NCBI GenBank assembly: GCA_009602735.1
Contig: WELA01004388.1
Span: 752,079-816,078 of the forward strand
Reading direction: 5' to 3'
DNA: 64,000 nt
Source of the DNA: Mesotaenium endlicherianum
Lineage: Eukaryota; Streptophyta; Zygnematophyceae; Zygnematales; Mesotaeniaceae
Of this stretch, positions 56,548 to 64,000 are shown one piece after another; the first letter of the stretch is position 1, and each line of letters starts with the position of its first letter. The notes under the pieces were generated by a model. It was not told where the DNA came from and did not search any database. It saw nothing but the letters and a program-made list of their open reading frames with translations. Made by a program: the position numbers and the translations under genes.

Positions 56548-56961
56548 GCGCGCGCGCGGGCGCGTGCGCATACAGACAGAGGAGCCCTAAGTGCAAGAGC
56601 TGTGAGGAGCAGAAGCAAGCAGGCTGCGCATGATGAGACTCCCTTCCCTACGACGACAGCTGAGGAGACACCCTGCACGCTGAGAGAAAGAGAGACAGAA
56701 AGAGAGAGGCCGATGGTCGTGGAGGTGTGGGGGTGCTTGCAGTCGCGAGGGAGTTGGGGGGGGGGGGCAAGCGCACCAGAGAGCATTGAGAGTGTGCTGG
56801 TCTTCCCGGCCCCGTTCACACCCAGGAAGCCGAAGCACTCGCCGGCGGGGATCCCGAAGCTGAGTGATTGCACCGCCACCTTGGCCGGCCGCATACCTCC
56901 CCCGCCGTACACCTGCCGCCCACATAATAAATCACCGCTGGGCTTGCTGAAGTCTTGTATC

Positions 56962-57054
<93 letters not shown>

Positions 57055-59406
57055 NCCCCCCAGCTTCCCTGTGCTACCTCTTGGCTTCCACCTCTCCCCT
57101 CGTGGGGAGGAGCCCTGGCCTAATGAGGTGCTGGGTCACTGGACCCGATCTTTAAGTACTGCCGGTATTTGAGCAGATAAGTACTCAGAGACAGGGGCTG
57201 AGGCACAGCCGGCTTGCACCAGTTATCTACCTACACAGCAGCAGGAGCAGCCCCAGCAAGAAACAGAGGGAGGGAAGGAGGCAAAGGTGCTGACTGCGAA
57301 ACACATGTCTTCCTTCGTGCCTGCCAGCGAGTGCATGCACTTTCATGCTTGGTGCTTGGGCGGGCAGGATGGAAGAGGATAAGGGCAGAGCTAGGTGAAG
57401 GCAGGTGCAGCTAGATGTCAGTATGAGAGCGTGCGTACGCGCTGGTAGGGCAGGACAGGACAGGGCAGGACAGGGCAGGGCACAGCAAGTCAGACTTGCT
57501 GATTAACTCATGCATCGTGTACATCCAAGTGCAGTTGTGAGCGTGCGCGGCAACATGCATTTGGGAGCGTAGATCCAAACCTCCATCTATACTCCTAGAC
57601 AGGTCAATGACGCTCACCAGATATTTGCAAGCTATGCTTGCAAGCTGAACGCCAAGCATGCCCCAGCCCAGGCACGCCCAGTGCAGCGCAGCCCAGCACT
57701 CCCAGCCCAGCAATCCAGGCCAGCCCAGGGCAGGGCAGTGCACCTTGCGCAGGTTGAGGAGGCGGATGAGGGAGCTGCGGCCCTCGGGGCCCGCCACGCG
57801 CACCCTCTCTGCAGCCACGTCCTCGTCCTCGTCGTCGTCAGTCGGTGTGGCCCCCGGCAGCAGAAGGGGCTCAGTCGCCAGGTCAGACGACACGCGGTCC
57901 AGGCTGGCGCGGGGCGTCAGAGCACCTGCCACGCGGTTGGTTGATGACACACACACACAAGACACAAATACACACGCACACACACACACACACACACACA
58001 CGTGCACGCCAACCGGGCATTCACAGTCGCCAAATTATGACGGGGGACATCTTCAAGCGTGGAAAGCACTCTCCTTGCCGCCGCCGTGAGTCTTGCCTTT
58101 GCCATGGCACGTCAACTGACAAGAAAAGCGTGATGCGATCACATCAAACCCGCACATATATCAGCATCCCCGAGGAGTTACTGCCGCTGCTGGTGCTGCG
58201 GCCTCCAGAGAGCCCTAGAGGGCCGCGGAGGGATGCTCCTGAGGAGATCAGAGATATGGCGACAGGTGTCAGGAAGCGCAGGCATGACAGCCCACGCGCG
58301 CTCCTCTCCCTCTTGCAGTCAGAGCACCGTGCTCCTCCTCGCAGCCAGGCAGAAAGTACAGGGCCCCCCTTGAGCCCAGCCCAAATGGCACGTATCGCAT
58401 TTAGGTACCTGTATGTATACTTAGGTACATGTACACTGTATTCTAACACAGCATATGGTGTACATCAGTAGACGTATTATGTATACTTCGGTACCAGAAC
58501 CACAGCAAGCGGGTCTCGGCACAACACTCGCGTGGGTGGCCCACACGCCACCAGCCAGGGCTGTACACCTCGCAGCAGACGGGGAGAGAGGAGTGGAGGA
58601 GTGGGGACCGCCTGTCACCTCTTCCAGGGGAAGGGGGTGGGGGCAGGTGAACTTTTTCGCGGAGAGGCCGGGCAGCCCAGGGCCAGTGCAAGTGGCGCAG
58701 GCGCTGCAGCACCAGGCCCACTGAGGGAACGTACTCTCCCAGCAGCACGAGGCCAAAGTACACCACCACCTGCCCGCAAATTCCGGGCAAAATTTTTGTC
58801 AGCGCTTGCGCTCACTCACCACCACCACCATTAGATCTGCTCGCAAGCCTCGGTTAGAACACGGCGCACGCAAGAGACACGGGGCAATGTACAAGAGAGG
58901 GTTTGAAGGAAGGAAGAAAAGTACGGAGTGAGAGAATATTGCAATGTGCGCGATCGGTTTCAAAAGGTTTGACTCTTGCACCCAAAAGGGGGCGTGGGGA
59001 GGCATTTGCATATAGACCCATCAGAAGGAGTAGGCATGCATGCAAGGGTGCGCACACGTGCGCGCGTACGCTTGAATGTGGAAACACATAACATACCTCG
59101 CAGTAGAGAAAGGTGATCGAGCCGCCCGCCACGTCCCACGAAAATGGGTGCGCTGACGAGGCCGACATTGACCCCAGGCTCTGCCGCCGAAGCGCCAGCG
59201 AGGCGAGGCCGTCGGCCAGACAGAATCCGGGCGACAGACGATACACGTTCTGCTCCCTCCCGCCCCCCCCCCCCCCAAAAAAAAGAAAAGTGAAAACGTT
59301 ACGGCGGTGCACACGAGATGGGTCGAGCAGCCAAGCTGTGGGAAGCGAGACAACACAGAGGGAGGGTCATGCTTGAGTGGCACAAGCGCGGGGGGGGGGG
59401 GGGGGN

Positions 59407-59455
<49 letters not shown>

Positions 59456-62400
59456 CGACACTTGAAGTGCACTGAAAAATTTGACACAGCCCCAAGAACC
59501 CCCGGGCTGTGGTGCCCGTGCACACACGAAGAAGCGGAGCACAGAATACAAGAAATGATTGCATGTCAACAGACATACATAGCCTCAGAGCGGTATGGTA
59601 GCACGGGATACACGCGCGTCATGAAGCCTCACCCAACTTGACAAGGGCCCGACGGCAAGCCTTTGCAGACCGGCACCAGGGCCTCCCTTGTCACGAAGCG
59701 TGATGGGCATCCTTCCACATCCAATTGGAAGAATTTTCAGATACCAGCGGATGCGGAGGGATGGGGGCAGAGGGGTGGGGGGCAGAGGGTGGGGTGCGAG
59801 CGAGCGAGCGAGCGAGGGAGTGAGCATGTGCGTGTGCCCTCACTTTGAGGTGGCGGTTGATGTCCTGCGTGGCGGTGATGAGGCCCATGATGAACGACGT
59901 GACCATGAGGATGAGCCCAGTGAAGAAGTGCACCAGCAGCACCACGTTCTGGAGCAACCAGCAGGGGTGAGAAGGAAGTGAGTCGCAGAGCCGCACAGGC
60001 CAACAGACAGACGGCTCACCGAGACACACTTTTGCCAACTCGCACGCACGGCCTAAGGGAAGGACACGGTGTGGTGTGCACGCTCTGCTGCACATTGAAG
60101 GACACAACACTGGCTACGAGTGCACACAAACAGACAGGCAGAGGAGAAAAAGCTCGTGGAGCCCAAAGGAGCGGCTGGGGGTGGCGGGAGGGACCTGCGC
60201 GATGGAGTGGTCGGTGAAGAAGAAAGTGAGGCAGTAGGTGAGGCCCGCCACCGCGGGGCCGTAGCCCACCACGATGAGCGTGGTGGGCACCAGGGTCTCC
60301 GCGCCAATGAACTCCTGAATATCTGCGCGCACCAGCACATGCACGGAGAAGCGTCAAATCATACAACTGCCAGCCTCAGCTCTTTTCAGGCTCTGTAGTT
60401 CAGACACTCGTAGAGAAGGAAAACAGGAGAGAGCACAAAGGAGCAAGCAAGCAAGCGTGCAAACGAGGGACCAAGAGGGAGGGAGGGGAGGGAGGGAAGA
60501 GAAGGAGGGGAAGGAGGGGAGGGAGGGAGGGGAAAGAGAGGACGGAGGATTGGTGTGGGAGGGGGGGGATGATTTGACACGCACTGAAGCAGAAGAAGAG
60601 GGCCATTGCAAGCGCGACGGGGAGGATGTAGGTGATGCAGTCCCACACGTAGTTGGACACCCAGTACGCCAGCACCGACACCTGTCGCCACGCAGGAGCA
60701 AGCAGACAAGCCCGTCAGCAGTTGCGGAGGCAACAGACGGCCGCTTGTGATTGGCCGGGACTGAAAGCTCCGGAAGGCAGCCGGGCAGGGCGGGTGGGGA
60801 CGAAAAGAGAGAGAGAGGGGGGGGAAGCACAGAGAGTCCCAACAGCAGAGGCGCATGCGGAACCCGGAGAAAGGAGACGGGATGGAAGGGGATGTGAAAG
60901 CATGGGAGGGTGCATGGGGAAGTGGGAGTGGAGTCAGCAAGGGAGAGGGAGAATGTGAGGAGTCAAACGAGATGGACAACCCGATAGCTATTCCCTGCAG
61001 ACAAGCGACTGATGAAGGAGGGGGCGAGCACGGCATGGTACTGCATGGCTGACAAAATTCTTAAATCTCTCTCTTTCTGCCTCTCCCTCTGTGTCTATTG
61101 ACATGCAACCAGGCAAACAGGTGCACAAACTGGACGTGCATGTGAACAAGAGCGAGCAGCCGTTGGCACATGCTGTGTGCGCATGCACCTCACGCACGCC
61201 AGCAGAAGCAGGAGGCAGCGGGGCTGCCCTCTTGACAATTTAAGAGAGGAGGTTTGTCATATGCGACAAGTTCCTGCTCACTAGGAGAACTCTCAGCAAG
61301 ATGCCGCACCCAAGCCCAGGGCTGGGGGCGACAACGAGCGCACATGCACCAGGCACGGAAGCGGGAGGAGGTGAAGCCCCAGCAATTCTGCTTGCTGAGG
61401 GTGCGGGGTCTAGCCTAGCAAGGTCCGAGCAACCTAGGGTGACCCAACAGGCACACAAGGGGCCAAAGCTCAAAGGGCAAAAGAAAGGCCAAGGGGCCAA
61501 GAGGACAGGTGGAACAGCTCCCACGCTGTCGAACAATTCACTCTGGTGTAAGAGAGCCCGAGGGCGAGGGGCCGGAGGGGCGGGAGGTGGAGGAGAAAGC
61601 GCGGGCCTTACCCCACTCACGAGCTGCTGGTGCTTTGCCTTCACCTCTCTCTCCTGCGCACGTCGCGTAGCGCAACCGGCAGTGGCCACGTGTAAGAATC
61701 AAAGTGGCCCCCTCCGACAACGTCGTAAGTCTGTCTGCAGTCCTTTCCTTTCTTAGCCACAGTTCTCAAGCAGGCGGGGAACCAAAGCCACCTATCTCTT
61801 CCTTCTCCCTCCTGCTTGCTTCTTAGCCTAACCGTTTGTTTTGTTTTGGTCTTTGTTCATAAAGAGAAACCAGAAAAATTGAAACCATGAGGAACAGCGG
61901 GATAGACACGTGTCAAAAAAAGAATGAAAATAAATAAATACGCAGGAGGAGCTCCACAAGTGCAAGAAGAGCACCACACGCGCATCCGATATTTTAGTGG
62001 TGTGACTGAGCGCAGCCTCCCTGGGGGCCCTCACTTTGACGATGGTGATGGCAAAGGAGGCGGGGATGAAGGACCACGCCACGTTCATGATAATGGCTGC
62101 CGAGAACGCGTTGATATCCTGCACTCACTCACCAACCACGCGCGCGCATACGCCCGCACGCAGTACGCAATCAGCATTTGTGAGCACAATTGTGCCTCAT
62201 CACATGTGTGCTGTCCAGCAAGGAGGCAGAGCATCATCGCCTTCTGGCAGTGTGCGGACGGCCACAAGGGCAGGAGGACAAGCAGCGCAGTAGTAACCGA
62301 TTTGTGAAAGGAGAGAAGAAACACAGCTGTGCATGACGTCATACACCGACAATGCGATCAGATAGGGTGTCAGGAGAGCATCACGGTCACTCTTCACTAA

Positions 62401-63086
62401 TTTATCCCCCTCCGCCCCCTGCCCCCCAAAACTAAAACGCCCCCTCCCGGCCACTCAGCAGATTCGATCAGGCCGTGGGAGGATTGGGAGCAAGCCACGT
62501 TTTTGGATTGCGGTAATCAGCACGCCCATAAGATCATAACTAGCAGCTTTGGGATACTGAGACTCCCTCTTTCATGACCCACAGAAGGTTTCTCCAGGAA
62601 GTGTATCCTCTGCAGGGGCACAGCTGCTCGCAGCAGTGTTGTAAGTCAAGGTACTTTATTACTAATACCTTTTAAATTAAGCATGGTAAACAGTATGGTA
62701 AAAAGGTGATAAGAGGCCACATTGTCATATACGGACTAGCAAATGCAAGCTACGCGTCAGGGGTACTGTCATCCATACTTGATGGTGTCAGTGCTGCCCA
62801 ACAAGAAAGATGCGCGCATTCTCACATTTCGCTGCGCACGCTGGGATGTGGTGAGAGGCAGCGGGTGATTGCGTGTGTGCAGCGTCATGTTGCTGCTGTT
62901 GCCTGCCGCCTTCAGGATGGCGTCGTTCACGAGGTTGACAAATGTTGGCCCGCCGTGCTGACAGGTGGAGTTGTGCAGCACCGTGTACGCCAGGCTGCCG
63001 TCGCTCTTCGTCTCACCGAACACCACTGCCCCGTACCTGTACAGGACAATGCAGAGACACACATGTACACACACGCGCACACATGA

Positions 63087-63117
<31 letters not shown>

Positions 63118-64000
63118 ATGTGGGAAGCAAATTTGTAAACCAGCCCGTCATCATCAGTGACGAGGAGGAGGAGGAGGGCAGGAATCTTGTGCATGAGCTG
63201 GCAACCCGGCGCGTGAAGCTGCACCCTATGGCTCCTCGAAAGGCAACAATAACACGAGCTCGCTCCATTCTTGCACCCGTGCCAACCTGATCCACACATG
63301 TGAATGCATACACTTGTTGGGGCATGCTTCTGCACATGATGAATAAACAAATATTCAAGACTTGTAGCAAGTGGTATGTGTACAGTCCCAAACTTCCTAC
63401 GGGCTCCTCTGCAGGAGCAAAGGGGGAGCGGGCCAGGTGGCAACCATGGCCGTAAGCAGTAAATGAAAAAGGATGGGTGCCAGCCCGGTGTCTTCCCGTC
63501 CTAAGTCTTTGGTCATAAACGACACCGTTATCGCTCAAGGGTGAGCAGCCACCTACAAGCAGCCCCCCCAGACCATCATCTGGCCGCAACATGAAACATT
63601 TTCTAGGGACACTAACGGCCTGAAACAGCCACCAGATGAGCCCCCAGCGCACATGTCCCCACGAGAGACGAGGAGGACAGAGACAGTTGGCGGGGTCGCT
63701 TTCTCTGGCAGGAACCTGTCGAGGGAAGAGCCAGCAAAAGGGTGGGGGTGAGGGGGGGGAGGGGGAAAGGAAGGGAGAGGACCCCATGCTGGTTAGAGGT
63801 GACACCTGGAGGCATAAGACTCGTTGGTGCTGCCGAGGAGGTACTCGCTCATGCGCACGAGAGCCGGCCCGTCCTTGGGGCCAGCCACAGCCACTGCGTC
63901 AGACAGTATCTGGGCGCCGCCCGGAAAGCGATATGCGCTGGGCTTCTCTTCCTGCACCCAATTGGACGGCTCCAGCTCACCCGCTATCTGGACCCCCCCC
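51653..64000 (-). CDS. ABCA1-type ABC transporter, C-terminal half (at least 18 exons, partial)
   Basis: Exons, in transcript order: 64000(partial)-63806, 63036-62826, 62118-62035, 61653-61612, 60681-60585, 60322-60195, 59948-59844, 59249-59097, 58769-58619, 57925-57744, 56912-56777, 56480-56401, 55851-55593, 55180-55044, 54321-53968, 53332-53161, 52509-52376 and 51847-51789. All have GT/AG borders and compatible phases, giving 893 residues; a possible last coding piece ends at TGA 51653. The text follows the second half of plant ABCA1 (AOH1) closely ([39 protein letters not shown]). ABCA proteins are membrane pumps, often for lipids or sterols. The first half should lie beyond 64000. No stop or frameshift occurs up to 51789. 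Confidence 0.92.
54513..54578. repeat. (GC)n(CA)n(CG)n alternating tract in ABCA intron
   Basis: About 66 bases of alternating purine and pyrimidine, a sequence type that can adopt Z-DNA, 190 bases upstream (in sense) of the exon starting at 54321. Confidence 0.9.
56511..56562. repeat. (CA)n(CG)n tract in ABCA intron
   Basis: Dinucleotide tract of about 52 bases; in sense orientation a (GT)n run starting 30 bases before the 3' splice site at 56480. Confidence 0.9.
56963..57061. repeat. Poly-C tract (~99 nt) in ABCA intron
   Basis: Unbroken C except for an N at 57055; G-rich in the sense strand. It lies 50 bases upstream of the exon at 56912. The true length is uncertain because sequencing slips on such tracts. 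Confidence 0.85.
57947..58009. repeat. (CA)n tract in ABCA intron
   Basis: CA-rich tract with a few interruptions; in sense a (GT)n run ending 21 bases before the 3' splice site at 57925. Confidence 0.9.
59390..59452. repeat. Poly-G tract (~63 nt) in ABCA intron
   Basis: Unbroken G except for an N at 59406; C-rich in the sense strand. It lies in the intron between the exons at 59844 and 59249. Confidence 0.85.
63061..63113. repeat. (CA)n tract in ABCA intron
   Basis: CA/CG dinucleotide tract; in sense a (GT)n run ending 24 bases before the 3' splice site at 63036. Confidence 0.9.

Larger units (their letters stand above)
53968..56912 (-). other. ABCA: second nucleotide-binding domain
   Basis: Walker [11 protein letters not shown] in exon 56912-56777, Q-loop [10 protein letters not shown] and signature [15 protein letters not shown] in exon 55851-55593, Walker [11 protein letters not shown] ending the same exon, D-loop MDP opening exon 55180-55044, and the H-loop His in [19 protein letters not shown]. 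All ATP-binding and hydrolysis residues are in place. The segment before the Q-loop is two or three residues shorter than in the plant protein I recall (ARRL then VGYCPQ). Exon 54321-53968 gives [18 protein letters not shown] and then a Gly/Ser-rich variable stretch. Confidence 0.92.
57744..63036 (-). other. ABCA: second transmembrane domain and linker exons
   Basis: Exons 63036 to 58619 encode the second membrane domain. Hydrophobic segments are in exon 62118-62035 ([20 protein letters not shown]), 60681-60585 ([20 protein letters not shown]), 60322-60195 ([20 protein letters not shown]), 59948-59844 ([20 protein letters not shown]), 59249-59097 and 58769-58619 ([16 protein letters not shown]). 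[15 protein letters not shown] is the cytoplasmic coupling region conserved in ABCA proteins. Exon 57925-57744 is an acidic linker ([15 protein letters not shown]) joining the membrane domain to the ATPase domain; it holds several Ser and Thr that could be phosphorylated. Confidence 0.88.

Noticed and set aside
56955-57155. Proline-rich protein from the poly-C tract
   Set aside because: It is translation of a homopolymer that contains an N.
54513-63113. CRISPR-like or other spaced repeat arrays in the CA-rich tracts
   Set aside because: They are simple dinucleotide microsatellites in introns, with no spacers.

Overview
The window is nuclear DNA from a eukaryote of the green lineage. Three things point there: a multi-exon ABCA1-type transporter whose exons read like the plant ABCA1/AOH1 subfamily, a CDPK-like kinase, and Ty3/gypsy chromoviruses primed by initiator-Met tRNA. 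Many short exons, long repeat-filled introns and blocks of very different GC content suggest a streptophyte or other green alga, but the species cannot be fixed from sequence alone. No bacterial operon, rRNA gene or CRISPR array was found.

Layout. 1-4780: GC-rich, decayed gag-protease part of an LTR element on the minus strand. 4781-13449: chromovirus copy 1 (plus strand, badly decayed), followed to 15005 by the 3' end of a related copy. 15050-16591: minus-strand gypsy RT fragment of another lineage. 16592-17561: solo LTR of a second family (LTR-B). 17562-21933: AT-rich DNA with an inverted repeat, a hAT-like MITE and the start of a minus-strand LTR element. 21934-31103: chromovirus copy 2, the best preserved, with a second LTR-B solo LTR inside pol. 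31256-32114: exons of a GT43-like glycosyltransferase (minus, two frameshifts). 33060-34170: CT-rich low-complexity DNA with a gap. 35347-39465: chromovirus copy 3 (minus, 3' truncated). 42016-42374: a second hAT-like MITE. 42957-48637: a four-exon protein kinase with an 800-residue charged tail. 51653-64000+: the C-terminal half of an ABCA transporter (minus, at least 18 exons, continuing beyond the window).

The kinase and transporter are convergent, about 3 kb apart, and look like the only intact host genes. Most of the rest is nested or truncated LTR elements.

The most interesting content lies in the chromovirus family. Gag and pol overlap in different frames at a slippery heptamer followed, after 7 nt, by a 10-bp hairpin that covaries between copies (a candidate -1 frameshift signal). 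Two extra open frames (ORF3a and ORF3b) lie between the chromodomain and the 3' LTR, bounded by polypurine-tract-like repeats. A consensus splice donor sits near the 3' end of most LTR copies and could allow spliced expression of ORF3. These are inferences from this one sequence; the tests are given with each finding.
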